From Paraburkholderia humisilvae (GTDB lineage: Bacteria > Pseudomonadota > Gammaproteobacteria > Burkholderiales > Burkholderiaceae), in assembly GCF_902859855.1 (NCBI RefSeq), contig NZ_CADIKH010000017.1:110903-174902 (forward strand): a stretch of 64,000 nucleotides of DNA, given 5' to 3'. Positions 1 to 8,786 of the stretch are shown here, in pieces; within the stretch, counting starts at the first letter, position 1; the number at the start of each line of letters is the position of its first letter. The position numbers and the translations under genes are program-made. The notes under the pieces were generated by a model. The model did no database searches, was not told the DNA's origin, and was given only the letters and a program-made list of their open reading frames with translations.

Positions 1-102
1 TTCGTCAAACCACGCAGTCATGGCCGGCGTAAAACTCGCCGCTGCGGCGCCCGGCGAGCGACAATGAGCCCATCTCGCCCACGCCGCAGACGGAGACAGC
101 AG

Positions 103-1785
103 ATGGACATGTTCGGCCCCGGCAACACGCACGAAGTGACCAATCAGGTACCGCTACTCGCCGACTACAACCTGTTCACCAGCGACCCGGCACTGGTCGC
201 GGCCGTCGACCGCGAAGGCGCCGGCTGGCACCGCACCGCGCTCGAACGCGACGGTGCGGCGCTCACGAAGCCCGACGTTCTCGCGCTTGGCGAACTCGCG
301 AACCGCCACACCCCGGAGCTGTCGACGCACAGCCCGCGCGGCGAACGCATCGACGCGCTGGAGTTTCATCCCGCCTGGCACACGTTGCTTGCGCAACTGC
401 GCGGCGCGGGCCTGCACGCACTGCCGTTCGCGCATCCGCAGCCCGGCGCGATGGTCGCGCGTTGCGCGGCCTATCTGCTGCATGCGCAGATCGAATCGGG
501 CGCGCTATGCCCGATGACGATGACATTCGCGAGCATCCCGGTGCTGCAACGCGAACCGGAACTGTTCGCCGCGCTGCGCGACAAGCTGTATGCGCGCGAG
601 CACGATCCGCGCGACCTGCCGTTCGCGCAAAAAACGTCGATGATGATCGGCATGGGCATGACCGAAAAACAGGGCGGCTCCGACGTGCGCAGCAACCGCA
701 CGCGCGCGTTCGCGGTACATGACTCAGGCGGTTCCGGGCGCGGCGGCGAATATCGCCTCGTCGGTCATAAGTGGTTCTTCTCGGCGCCGCAGTGCGATGC
801 GCATCTCGTCCTTGCACGCACCGACGATCACGAAGGCGTGTCGTGCTTTTTCGTGCCGCGCTTCACACCCGACGGCGGCAAGAACGCGGTCCGCATCCAG
901 CGGTTGAAGAACAAGCTCGGCAACCGCTCGAACGCGAGCAGCGAGGTCGAGTTCTTCGATGCGTACGGCGTGATGGTCGGCGACGCGGGCCGCGGCGTGC
1001 CGACCATCATCGAAATGGCGAGCTACACGCGTCTCGATTGCGCGCTCGGCAGCGCGGCGTTGATGCGCGCGGCGCTCGTGCAGGCGATCCATCACGCGCG
1101 GCATCGCAGCGCATTCGGCCGCATGCTGGCCGAACAGCCGCTGATGCGCAATGTGCTCGCGGACCTCGCGCTCGAATCCGAAGCGGCCACGCTGCTCGTG
1201 ATGCGGCTCGCGCGCGCGTTCGAAGACACCACGGGCACGCTCGAAGAGCGTGCGTGGCGGCGGCTCGTCACGCCGGCCGCGAAGTACTGGGTCTGCAAGC
1301 GCGCGCTCGAATTCACCGGCGAAGCGATGGAAGTATGGGGCGGCAACGGCTATGTCGAAGAAGGGCCGATGGCGCGTTTCTACCGCGAGGCGCCCGTCAA
1401 TTCGATCTGGGAAGGGTCGGGCAACGTGATGTGCCTCGACGTGCTGCGCGCGCTCGAAAGGGAACCGGAAGCCGCGCAGGCGTTGCTTACCGGATGGCGT
1501 AGCGTCGCACAGAACCATGCCGCGCTCGCGGGCGCACTCGACCGGCTACTCACGACGCTCACCACGTCGTCCGATATTCGCGAGGCGTCCGCGCGCCGCA
1601 TCGCGCAGCAACTGATCCTGATCGGGCAGGCGGTGCTGCTCGTGCAGCACGCGCCGTCGTGCGTCGCCGACGCGTTCATTGCGACGCGCGTCGCCGATGG
1701 TTGCGGCGATAGCGGCCGCGTCTATGGCTCGTTGCCGCCGACGCTGGATCACGCGGCACTCGTCGAACGCGCATTTGCGGCGTGA
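103..1785 (+). CDS. aidB: AidB-type acyl-CoA dehydrogenase / alkylation-response protein
   Basis: Flavoprotein of the acyl-CoA dehydrogenase superfamily, AidB branch; in E. coli AidB is made in the adaptive response to alkylation and binds DNA. Seen: 560 aa, close to the 541 aa of E. coli AidB; N-terminal NQVPLLADYNLF block, the GMGMTEKQGGSDV signature at about residue 183, GHKWFFSAP, KLGNRSNASSEVEF, and the C-terminal NSIWEGSGN motif near residue 435. ATG at 103 is chosen because GGAG lies 6 nt before it and the homologous sequence begins there; an in-frame ATG at 64 would add 13 Arg-rich residues. It converges on the flagellar cluster and is not part of it. The actual substrate is unknown. 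Confidence 0.93.
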   Translation: MDMFGPGNTHEVTNQVPLLADYNLFTSDPALVAAVDREGAGWHRTALERDGAALTKPDVLALGELANRHTPELSTHSPRGERIDALEFHPAWHTLLAQLRGAGLHALPFAHPQPGAMVARCAAYLLHAQIESGALCPMTMTFASIPVLQREPELFAALRDKLYAREHDPRDLPFAQKTSMMIGMGMTEKQGGSDVRSNRTRAFAVHDSGGSGRGGEYRLVGHKWFFSAPQCDAHLVLARTDDHEGVSCFFVPRFTPDGGKNAVRIQRLKNKLGNRSNASSEVEFFDAYGVMVGDAGRGVPTIIEMASYTRLDCALGSAALMRAALVQAIHHARHRSAFGRMLAEQPLMRNVLADLALESEAATLLVMRLARAFEDTTGTLEERAWRRLVTPAAKYWVCKRALEFTGEAMEVWGGNGYVEEGPMARFYREAPVNSIWEGSGNVMCLDVLRALEREPEAAQALLTGWRSVAQNHAALAGALDRLLTTLTTSSDIREASARRIAQQLILIGQAVLLVQHAPSCVADAFIATRVADGCGDSGRVYGSLPPTLDHAALVERAFAA

Positions 1786-1804
1786 CCCGCCCGAGCCTCG
1801 CGCG

Positions 1805-2206
1805 TTATTTCAACCAGCGCGTCGGCGGAACATCGCCGCGCGGCAAGCGCGCGGCAGCGGAATCCACGGCCGGGTCGCCGTGTGGCTCGGGAGCGATCGA
1901 AACGGTATTGTCCGCGCCTGGTTCGTCGGTTGCGTCGGCCGCACCGCTTTCCAGCCGGTGCAGCCACGCCAGCAGTTCCGCGACCGCCTGATAAAGCTGC
2001 GGCGGAATTCGCGCATCAAGGTCGACCTGCATCAGCAGCGACACCATCTCCGGCGCCTCGTGCACATAGAGACCAGCCTCTTTCGCGCGCTGCACGATCA
2101 TTTCCGCGACGAGCCCATACCCCTTCGCGACGACGCGCGGCGTGCCGCCCGGTCGTTGATCGTCGTATGAGAGCGCCGCCGCGCTCTTGCGATGGGTGCG
2201 GCTCAA
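1805..2206 (-). CDS. FlhB C-terminal-like export-switch protein (EscU/YscU/HrcU family, soluble)
   Basis: 133-aa soluble protein equivalent to the cytoplasmic end of FlhB, the substrate-specificity switch of the flagellar export gate. Seen: the block PRVVAKGYGLVAEMIVQRA and then HEAPEMVSLLMQVDLD and IPPQLYQAVAELLAWLHRLE at residues about 18-85; no membrane segments and no NPTH autocleavage motif upstream. The start is TTG (codon at 2206-2204), giving LSRTHRKSAAAL; it overlaps the TGA of the preceding fliK-like gene in a TTGA. Family knowledge: such FlhB-like orphans occur beside a second fliK gene in beta-proteobacteria. I infer translational coupling and a joint role in length or substrate control. 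Confidence 0.85.
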   Translation of the reverse strand: MSRTHRKSAAALSYDDQRPGGTPRVVAKGYGLVAEMIVQRAKEAGLYVHEAPEMVSLLMQVDLDARIPPQLYQAVAELLAWLHRLESGAADATDEPGADNTVSIAPEPHGDPAVDSAAARLPRGDVPPTRWLK

Positions 2207-3702
2207 AGCAGAACGTCCGCGTCGAAGGGGCCGGACGGCGTCGCTCCATGGCTGCCGGCATGTGCGTCGCCTGCCGGATGGCCGGCGCCGGCTGCCGCGG
2301 AAGCGGAACGCGCATAGGCCTGCGCGGCTTGCGTCGCCGACGTCCCGCTGCCCAGCCCGCCGCCGGGACCGCCACCGGGGCCGCCTCCAACGATTTCCCG
2401 GATCGACAGCGCATGGAGCGCGATGCCGACTGCCGCCAGACGCTGCCTGAACGATTCGCCTTGCGCCGCAAGCCGCGCGGCGCCCGTCGGGCTGGCCTGC
2501 ACGCGTGCGACAAGTTGCATCCCGACCAGCGTCAGATCGGCATCGATCGTGCCCAGCACCGGCAACGACAGCGTGAGCCGGGTGCGCCATGGATGAACCC
2601 CCTCCATATCCTCCGCGTCGCCATCGCCGCCGCGCGACCAGCGATCCACGCTCTCCTCGATCGTCCAGTCGAGCCGCGCGCCGGGCCATGCTTCGCCGCT
2701 CCAGCGGAATTCGCCGGTTGCCAGCAGATCGAGCTGCTGACGCACGAGCGTGACGGTCGCCGGATGCACCGAGGCGGCCATCGCCTGCGTCGACAGCTGC
2801 GCCTGCGCCGCATTCGCCTGGCCGTTGTTCGCGTTGCCCGCTTGCGCACCGTCGCGCGCCGACTGCGGCGACGGACCGCTGCCGAACGCGTCTTCGGCAA
2901 ACTCCTGAACGGCGGCTGCCAGGCGCGCCGACATCGGCATCGGGTTGCCCTGCGCCTGGTGCGCCGCCGCGTTTGACTGGGTCGCGCCACCGCCTGGCTG
3001 CGCGGACGAGCCGCCGCGCCACCATGACGGAGGGCCATCGCCATCCGCCGCGGCGTCTTCATCGAGCGCCCAGTCGAGCGGCATTTGCGCCGCCTCGGCG
3101 ACCAGCCGGTTCTGCGGCTCATCGGATAACGATGCGGGCGGGCGCTGGCCGCTGAGCCACTGCGCAAGATGCGATTCGTAGAAGAGCCCGCTTTCGCCGA
3201 CCGTTTGACGCAGCGCCTGCGCGAGCGCGTCGACCGGTACCGTAACGGCAGCGAGCGTCGCGGCCGTTGAAGCTTGCGCGGCGCCGGTCTGGGTTTGCGT
3301 CTGGGAAGACTGGGAAGGCGTCGGCGTAGCCGCGCCGTTGCCCGGGTTGGCTTGCGCAGCGTTGCCGTCCGGCGTGGCGCCCGGCTGCGCGCCGAGCCCT
3401 TCCTCGAGCGCCGGCACGACCGGCCAGATCGGCCACTGGCCGACGACCGACGGCGTCGCATCGCCGCCCGAGCGCATGATCGCGTCGAGCGTCAGCGCGA
3501 TGCGCGACAGGATGGTCTGGGTGGAAGCCTGCGGCTGGTTATCGAGTAACGAAACCGGCGTGCCGCTCGTCGTCGGCGTATCGACAGTCAGCGCGGACGT
3601 GCCCGTCTGCGCCGTCGAGGCATTGCTGCGTGAAGCAATCGACAACAGGCTGTCAACGCGGCTCGCGAGCAGCGCAGCAACGGCCGTGTCGATGTTGGTC
3701 AT
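2203..3702 (-). CDS. second FliK-family hook-length control protein
   Basis: 499-aa protein with the architecture of hook-length control proteins: a low-complexity Ala/Gln/Ser-rich N-terminal two thirds and a compact C-terminal Flg_hook-like domain at about residues 305-435 (VHPATVTLVRQQLDLL, PWRTRLTLSLPVLGTIDADL, QRLAAVGIALHALSIREI). A Gly/Pro tract (GGGPGGGPGGGLGSG) follows the domain. A separate, longer FliK lies at 10798-12396 in the fli operon, so the cluster has two. The gene overlaps the FlhB-like gene downstream by 4 nt. Known FliK proteins measure hook length and contact FlhB; whether this copy does so here is inference. Upstream, a large hairpin separates it from fliT. Confidence 0.85.
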   Translation of the reverse strand: MTNIDTAVAALLASRVDSLLSIASRSNASTAQTGTSALTVDTPTTSGTPVSLLDNQPQASTQTILSRIALTLDAIMRSGGDATPSVVGQWPIWPVVPALEEGLGAQPGATPDGNAAQANPGNGAATPTPSQSSQTQTQTGAAQASTAATLAAVTVPVDALAQALRQTVGESGLFYESHLAQWLSGQRPPASLSDEPQNRLVAEAAQMPLDWALDEDAAADGDGPPSWWRGGSSAQPGGGATQSNAAAHQAQGNPMPMSARLAAAVQEFAEDAFGSGPSPQSARDGAQAGNANNGQANAAQAQLSTQAMAASVHPATVTLVRQQLDLLATGEFRWSGEAWPGARLDWTIEESVDRWSRGGDGDAEDMEGVHPWRTRLTLSLPVLGTIDADLTLVGMQLVARVQASPTGAARLAAQGESFRQRLAAVGIALHALSIREIVGGGPGGGPGGGLGSGTSATQAAQAYARSASAAAGAGHPAGDAHAGSHGATPSGPFDADVLL

Positions 3703-3791
3703 GCATCCTTCCTGTCGTCGCCAGGCAAAAAACAGAAATTAGTGACAAAAATCCGGAATCGGTCAGCGGGAGGGACCGCCTGATCAGCGTC

Positions 3792-3838
3792 GACAGGCAA
3801 ACCGCCGCCGGCGTACGTGCGCCGGCGGCTAGCCTGTC
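3792..3838 (-). terminator. two-tier hairpin between fliT and the second fliK
   Basis: Outer arms GACAGGC (3792-3798) and GCCTGTC (3832-3838) enclose inner arms GCCGCCGGCG (3804-3813) and CGCCGGCGGC (3820-3829) around a 6-nt loop. It begins one base after the fliT stop on the minus strand. There is no T-run, so it may be a rho-assisted terminator or an mRNA-protecting structure. Confidence 0.5.
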
Positions 3839-4165
3839 TCACCGCGCCCCGTAGATCTCTTTCAGTACCTTCGCCGTGCGGCCCGCGAACAGCGCGGACA
3901 GCTTCGCGAGACGCGGATTCGCGAGTTCGCGGATCGCGGCGTCATTGGCGAGAATTTCACGAATCAACTCGTATTTGCGGCCGCGCTCGTCATCGTCGAG
4001 ATGCACGCCCGCTTCGGCTTCTTTCAGACTGTCGACCAGACTGCGATACTCGTTCTGCATGTGAGCCAATTCGCCCCACAGCGCATCGCGGGCGGCCATC
4101 AACATCCGGCACGATATTGCCGCGATCGCCTCATAGCGGGCGAAGTATTCCTGATTCGCAGTCAT
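3839..4165 (-). CDS. fliT: flagellar protein FliT (FliD chaperone)
   Basis: 108-aa, largely alpha-helical and charged protein in the fliS-fliT position. Family knowledge: FliT is the export chaperone of the filament cap FliD and, in enterics, an anti-FlhDC factor. The ATG (4165) overlaps the TGA of fliS in an ATGA, so the two are translationally coupled; a longer reading upstream would run into fliS. Little primary-sequence conservation is visible, so the assignment rests mainly on position, length and helical content (EYFARYEAIAAISCRMLMAA, LKEIYGAR). Its presumed partner fliD is not in this window. Confidence 0.8.
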   Translation of the reverse strand: MTANQEYFARYEAIAAISCRMLMAARDALWGELAHMQNEYRSLVDSLKEAEAGVHLDDDERGRKYELIREILANDAAIRELANPRLAKLSALFAGRTAKVLKEIYGAR

Positions 4166-4596
4166 CTCGCCGCTTCCGCGGATCCCTGTGCCGCAATCCG
4201 CGCCACCTCCGGCCCAATACCCGTCCATGCTTCCTCGAGCGTTGCGAGCAGACCGTCAACTTCGATCAGCATCGCTTCATTGCTTTTGATATTCGCTTCC
4301 AGCAGGCGCCTTGCCATGTAGCCGTACAGCGCATTGAGCCGCTCGGCGATTTCGCCGCCGGCATTGCGGTCCAGCGATGCCTGCAGGCCGCTCTCGATGA
4401 TCGAGATCGCCTTGCCGATCGTTTCGCCGCGCCGTCCGACTTCGCCCTGCTGCAGATGAAAGCGTGCCTGTCCAATTGCCTTGCGCGCACCCTGAAACAG
4501 CATCGCGATCAGGCGATGCGGACTTGCCCCCATCACCCCTGTCTCGTTGCCCACGCGTGCGTAAGCGTTGGCTCCGGCGTGCCCTGGGGAAAACAT
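4162..4596 (-). CDS. fliS: flagellin chaperone FliS
   Basis: 144-aa cytosolic chaperone that binds the disordered C-terminus of flagellin and delivers it to the export gate. Seen: the family pattern NAYARVGNETGV, ASPHRLIAMLFQGARKAI near residues 10-42, and LNALYGYMARRLLEANIKSN near 87-106. It is the first gene of fliS-fliT and sits about 90 nt downstream of a good sigma-28 promoter (4690-4716), as expected for a late gene serving FliC. The substrate gene fliC starts at the far end of the window. Confidence 0.95.
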   Translation of the reverse strand: MFSPGHAGANAYARVGNETGVMGASPHRLIAMLFQGARKAIGQARFHLQQGEVGRRGETIGKAISIIESGLQASLDRNAGGEIAERLNALYGYMARRLLEANIKSNEAMLIEVDGLLATLEEAWTGIGPEVARIAAQGSAEAAR

Positions 4597-4689
4597 CGGC
4601 GCTCCTCCTGTGTGATGCGCGCTGCGGTTGATCCAGACAAAGCCAGCCCCACTGCTGCGCGAAGGCGCGCTGCGGTGACTGTGTCCGTG

Positions 4690-4716
4690 TTATCGGACGG
4701 TCAGGACAAAGCTTTA
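4690..4716 (-). promoter_or_regulatory. sigma-28 (FliA) promoter for fliST
   Basis: Read on the minus strand: -35 TAAAGCTT (4716-4709), 11-nt spacer, -10 TCCGATAA (4697-4690). This differs from the enteric consensus TAAAGTTT-N11-GCCGATAA at two of 16 positions. The fliS ATG is at 4596, leaving a leader of about 88 nt. Late-gene control by FliA fits a flagellin chaperone. Confidence 0.8.
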
Positions 4717-4756
4717 GGGTGCCGAACGAGGGACTGCCGGGAGCGCTTCGCGCCGA

Positions 4757-5089
4757 TCACACCTGCATCTGCATGATGTCGTTGTACGCGGTCACCAGCT
4801 TGTTGCGCACCTGCAGCGCGAACTGGAAGCCAATACCGGCCTTCTGGCCGTCGATCATCACATCGTTCAACGACACGTTCGGCGCGCCGACTTCGAACGC
4901 CTTCGCCTCGTTGTCGGCGCTCATCTGGTCATTGCTGACTTTGTCGAGCGACGCTTTCAGCGCGGCGCCGAAGCTGCCGGTGTACGTGGCGCCTGCTTGC
5001 GCGCCCGGCGCGGCCGGGTCGCCGGCCGCTTCCGACGCCATCGACTGGATCTGCTGCAGCGCGGAAGTCAGCGGGTTCGCGACGGTCAT
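4757..5089 (-). CDS. fliE: flagellar hook-basal body complex protein FliE
   Basis: 110-aa export substrate that joins the MS-ring to the proximal rod. Seen: SFGAALKASLDKVSNDQ in the middle and the conserved end, LNDVMIDGQKAGIGFQFALQVRNKLVTAYNDIMQMQV, which forms the rod-type helix. FliE is normally slightly over 100 aa, so it is full length. It is transcribed away from fliF with a 251-bp intergenic stretch between them, presumably a divergent early-gene (FlhDC-dependent) promoter region; I could not read a confident FlhDC box there. Confidence 0.95.
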   Translation of the reverse strand: MTVANPLTSALQQIQSMASEAAGDPAAPGAQAGATYTGSFGAALKASLDKVSNDQMSADNEAKAFEVGAPNVSLNDVMIDGQKAGIGFQFALQVRNKLVTAYNDIMQMQV

Positions 5090-5340
5090 GATTGCTCCAG
5101 GGAAAAAGAACCGGCGCTGCGCGAACCGACCACGGCCGCCATGCCGGATTGACGGGAAGCATAAACGCGGGAGTCTTACGGACAGCCGCGAAACTGGGGG
5201 GAAAACCCTGCTCTATTCGGCCAATCACGTTGCATCCCGCCGTGGAAAATGCCCAACGTGAAAGTCTCTGTCCGCGCGCCCGCTGCGATTGCCGCGGCCC
5301 CCGCGGACCGAGCCCTGGCATCCCCGGAGAACCCCGACGC

Positions 5341-7140
5341 ATGGATTCGTCAGCCAATTCTTTGATCAACCCCGAAAGCCGCAGCATGGGCCTCGCCAAC
5401 CCGCAGCCCGCCGCCGCGGGCACGGCGGGCGCCGCTGCCGGCCAGGCTGCCGCAGCGGCCGACCTCGGCCTCGGCGGCAATTTCGCGCAGCGGCTGTCGT
5501 CGTTTCCGTCGTCGATTTCCCAGATGCGCGGCAACCCGCGCGCGCCGCTGATCGTCGCCGTCGCGCTGCTGATCGCGATCGTCGTCGGGCTCGTGATGTG
5601 GTCGCGTGCGCCCGACTATAAGGTTCTTTACAGTAACCTGACGGACCGCGACGGCGGCGCGATCGTCGCCGCGCTGCAGCAGGCGAACATTCCGTACAAG
5701 CTGTCCGACGGCGGCGGCGCGATCATGGTGCCCGCCGACCAGGTGCATGAGATGCGCATGCGCCTCGCCCAGCAAGGTCTGCCGAAAAGCGGTTCGGTTG
5801 GTTTCGAACTGCTCGACAACCAGAAGTTCGGCATCAGCCAGTTCGCCGAGCAAGTGAACTACCAGCGCGCGCTCGAAGGCGAGCTCGAACGCACGATCCA
5901 GACGATCTCGACCGTGCAGTCCGCACGCGTGCATCTGGCCATTCCGAAGCAGTCGGTGTTCGTGCGCGATGCCGAGCCGCCGTCCGCATCGGTGATGGTG
6001 AATCTGTATCCGGGCCGCGTGCTCGATGAAGGCCAGGTGAACGCGATCACGCATATGGTGGCGTCGGCGGTGCCGCAACTGTCGCCGCGCAACGTGACGA
6101 TCGTCGACCAGGACGGCAACCTGCTCACGCAGCCGAGCGCCGGCACCGGGCTCGACGCGAGCCAGCTCAAATATGTGAAACAGGTCGAGCGCGACACGCA
6201 GCAGCGCGTCGACGCAATCCTCGCGCCGCTCTTCGGCGCCGGCAATGCGCACTCGCAGGTCAGCGCCGACATCGACTTCTCGAAGGTCGAGCAGACCGCC
6301 GAAACCTATCAGCCGAACGGTGGCAACCCGGGCCAGTCGGCAATCCGCAGCCAGCAGTCGAGCAGCGACGTGCAGACGCAGCAGGCCGGCGCATCGGGCG
6401 TGCCGGGCGCGCTGACGAACCAGCCGCCGCAGGCGACGCAGGCGCCGATCGACGCACCGAACGGCGCGAGCGGCGCCACCCCGCCGACGCCGATCAGCGA
6501 TCACAAGGATTCAACGACCAACTACGAGCTCGACAAAACGGTGCGCCACTTCCAGCAAGGCGGCGGCGGCATCCGCAGGCTGTCGGTCGCGGTGGTGGTC
6601 AACTACATGCCGCGCGTCGACGCGAAGGGTCACACGACGATGCAGGCGCTGCCCGCCGATAAGCTCGCGCAGGTCGAACAGCTGGTGAAGGACGCAATGG
6701 GCTTCGATGCGAAGCGCGGCGACTCGGTGAACGTCGTCAATAGCCCGTTCACGGTGCCGGTCGACCCGAACGCGAACCTGCCGTGGTGGCGCCAGCCGGA
6801 CATGATCGCGCTCGGCAAGCAGATCGCGACGTATCTGGGCATCGCGGCCGTCGCGCTGTTCCTCTACTTCGTGATGGTGAAGCCGGCGCTGCGCCGCGCG
6901 TTCCCGCCGCCGGCCGAGGCGACCGCCACCGCGGCGCTGCCCTCGTCCGACGAACCGATGCTGCTCGACGGCATGACAGCCGCCGAGAAGGCCGAAGATG
7001 GTCCGGACGCGGCGCTGCTCGCGTTCGAAAACGAGAAGCATCGCTTCGAGCGCAACCTCGAGTACGCGCGCACGATTGCCCGCCAGGATCCGAAGATCGT
7101 CGCAACCGTCGTCAAGAACTGGGTGTCCGATGAACGCTGA
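5341..7140 (+). CDS. fliF: flagellar MS-ring protein FliF
   Basis: 599-aa inner-membrane protein that forms the MS-ring and rotor base. Seen: first membrane helix about residues 68-86 (LIVAVALLIAIVVGLVMW), periplasmic ring-building region with DRDGGAIVAALQQANIPYKL and MRMRLAQQGLPKSGSVGFELLD, a Gln/Ala/Pro-rich region about 330-385, second helix about 493-514 (IATYLGIAAVALFLYFVMV), and a cytosolic tail that binds FliG. ATG 5341 is chosen because GGAGA precedes it by 10 nt and the protein family starts there; upstream in-frame codons are Arg-rich and lack the family pattern. It overlaps fliG by 11 nt. Confidence 0.97.
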   Translation: MDSSANSLINPESRSMGLANPQPAAAGTAGAAAGQAAAAADLGLGGNFAQRLSSFPSSISQMRGNPRAPLIVAVALLIAIVVGLVMWSRAPDYKVLYSNLTDRDGGAIVAALQQANIPYKLSDGGGAIMVPADQVHEMRMRLAQQGLPKSGSVGFELLDNQKFGISQFAEQVNYQRALEGELERTIQTISTVQSARVHLAIPKQSVFVRDAEPPSASVMVNLYPGRVLDEGQVNAITHMVASAVPQLSPRNVTIVDQDGNLLTQPSAGTGLDASQLKYVKQVERDTQQRVDAILAPLFGAGNAHSQVSADIDFSKVEQTAETYQPNGGNPGQSAIRSQQSSSDVQTQQAGASGVPGALTNQPPQATQAPIDAPNGASGATPPTPISDHKDSTTNYELDKTVRHFQQGGGGIRRLSVAVVVNYMPRVDAKGHTTMQALPADKLAQVEQLVKDAMGFDAKRGDSVNVVNSPFTVPVDPNANLPWWRQPDMIALGKQIATYLGIAAVALFLYFVMVKPALRRAFPPPAEATATAALPSSDEPMLLDGMTAAEKAEDGPDAALLAFENEKHRFERNLEYARTIARQDPKIVATVVKNWVSDER

Positions 7141-8125
7141 AGGCATAACCAAAAGCGCGCTGCTGCTGATGTCGATCGGCGAGGAAGAGGCGGCGGAGGT
7201 ATTCAAGTTCCTCGGCCCGCGCGAGGTGCAGAAGATCGGCGTCGCGATGGCCGCGCTGCGCAACGTGACCCGCGAGCAGGTCGACGAGGTACTGCAGGAG
7301 TTTGCGCGCGAAGCCGAACAGCACACCGCGCTATCGCTCGATTCGAGCGATTACATCCGCTCGGTGCTGACCAAGGCGCTCGGCGAAGACAAGGCCGGCG
7401 CGATCATCGACCGCATCCTGCAAGGCAGCGACACGAGCGGCATCGAAGGCCTCAAGTGGATGGACTCGGCGGCGGTCGCCGAACTGATCAAGAACGAACA
7501 CCCGCAGATCATCGCGACGATTCTCGTGCACCTCGACCGCGATCAGGCATCCGAGATCGCCGCATGCTTCAGCGAGCGGCTGCGCAACGACGTGCTGCTG
7601 CGCATCGCGACGCTCGACGGCATCCAGCCGGCCGCGCTGCGCGAGCTCGACGACGTGCTGACCGGCCTGCTGTCGGGTAGCGACAACCTGAAGCGCAGCC
7701 CGATGGGCGGCATTCGCACCGCGGCGGAAATTCTCAACTTCATGCCGAGCAACCACGAGGAGTCGGTGCTCGAAAACGTACGGCAGTACGACGCCGAACT
7801 CGCACAGAAGATCATCGACCAGATGTTCGTATTCGAGAACCTGCTCGACCTCGAGGACCGCGCGATCCAGCTGTTGCTGAAGGAAGTGGAATCGGAAGCA
7901 CTGATCATCTCGCTGAAAGGCGCACAGCCCGCGCTGCGGCAGAAGTTCCTGTCGAACATGTCGCAGCGGGCGGCCGAACTGCTCGCCGAAGACCTCGACG
8001 CGCGCGGCCCGGTGCGCGTGTCCGAAGTCGAAACGCAACAACGGCGCATCCTGCAGATCGTGCGCAACCTCGCCGAAAGCGGCCAGATCGTGATCGGCGG
8101 CAAGGCGGAAGATGCTTATGTCTGA
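7130..8125 (+). CDS. fliG: flagellar motor switch protein FliG
   Basis: 331-aa C-ring protein that binds FliF at its N-terminus and MotA at its C-terminus, producing torque. Seen: SALLLMSIGEEEAAEVFKFL at the N-terminus, the EHPQIIATILVHL middle-domain motif near residue 125, and the torque helix MSQRAAELLAEDLDARGPVR at 277-296, where R280, E287/D288 and R296 occupy the positions of the charged E. coli residues R281, D288/D289 and R297. It starts at ATG 7130 inside the end of fliF, which implies coupled translation. Length equals the family norm. Confidence 0.97.
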   Translation: MNAEGITKSALLLMSIGEEEAAEVFKFLGPREVQKIGVAMAALRNVTREQVDEVLQEFAREAEQHTALSLDSSDYIRSVLTKALGEDKAGAIIDRILQGSDTSGIEGLKWMDSAAVAELIKNEHPQIIATILVHLDRDQASEIAACFSERLRNDVLLRIATLDGIQPAALRELDDVLTGLLSGSDNLKRSPMGGIRTAAEILNFMPSNHEESVLENVRQYDAELAQKIIDQMFVFENLLDLEDRAIQLLLKEVESEALIISLKGAQPALRQKFLSNMSQRAAELLAEDLDARGPVRVSEVETQQRRILQIVRNLAESGQIVIGGKAEDAYV

Positions 8126-8786
8126 ACGTGAGTCCGCGCGCAGCGACAGCCTGTCGGCGTATCAGCGCTGGGAGATGGCATCGTTCGACCCGGTGCCGGA
8201 ACCCGAACCCGTTGATGAACGCGACATCGAGGCCGAGTTGCAACGGCTGCGCGACGCGGCACACGCGGAGGGCGTCGCATCCGGTCACGTGGCCGGCCAG
8301 GCGCTCGGCTATCAGGCGGGCTACGAGCAGGGACACACAAAAGGGGTCGAGCAGGGGCGCGCCGAAGCGCGCAAAGAAGCCGAGCGCGTAATCGCGATCG
8401 CCGATTCGTTCAAAGGCGCGCTCAACGCCGCGCAAACGGAAGTGGCCGAGACGCTCGTCGCGCTCGCGCTCGATATCGCGCAACAGGTGGTGCGCCAGCA
8501 CGTGCAGCACGACCCCACTGCGCTCGTCGCCGCCGCGCGCGAAGTGATCGCCGCGGAGCCGGCGCTGTCCGGCGCGCCGCATCTGATTGTGAGCCCGGCG
8601 GATCTGCCGATCGTCGAAGCGTATCTGATGGAAGAGCTGCGTGCGCGCGGCTGGAATGTGCGCACCGATCCGGCGATCGAGCGCGGTGGCTGCCGCGCGC
8701 AGGCCGCCACCGGCGAAGTGGACGCGACCCTGAGCACACGCTGGGAGCGCGTTGCCGCCGCGCTCGGCAAGGTCAGCACATGGTAA
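8118..8786 (+). CDS. fliH: flagellar export apparatus protein FliH
   Basis: 222-aa cytosolic partner of the export ATPase FliI. Seen: acidic start (FDPVPEPEPVDERDIEAEL), a Gly-repeat helix about 55-85 (GHVAGQALGYQAGYEQGHTKGVEQG; GxxxG packing typical of FliH), and the C-terminal FliI-binding domain with LVALALDIAQQVVRQHV and WNVRTDPAIERGGCRAQAATGEVDA. ATG 8118 is chosen for GGAAG 6 nt upstream; ATG 8112 two codons earlier is possible. It overlaps fliG and is overlapped by fliI, so expression is tightly coupled. Confidence 0.94.
   Translation: MSERESARSDSLSAYQRWEMASFDPVPEPEPVDERDIEAELQRLRDAAHAEGVASGHVAGQALGYQAGYEQGHTKGVEQGRAEARKEAERVIAIADSFKGALNAAQTEVAETLVALALDIAQQVVRQHVQHDPTALVAAAREVIAAEPALSGAPHLIVSPADLPIVEAYLMEELRARGWNVRTDPAIERGGCRAQAATGEVDATLSTRWERVAAALGKVSTW

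Noticed and set aside
3817..4776. 319-codon open frame on the plus strand across fliT and fliS
   Set aside because: Antisense to a coupled chaperone pair and covers a sigma-28 promoter; composition is shadow-like.
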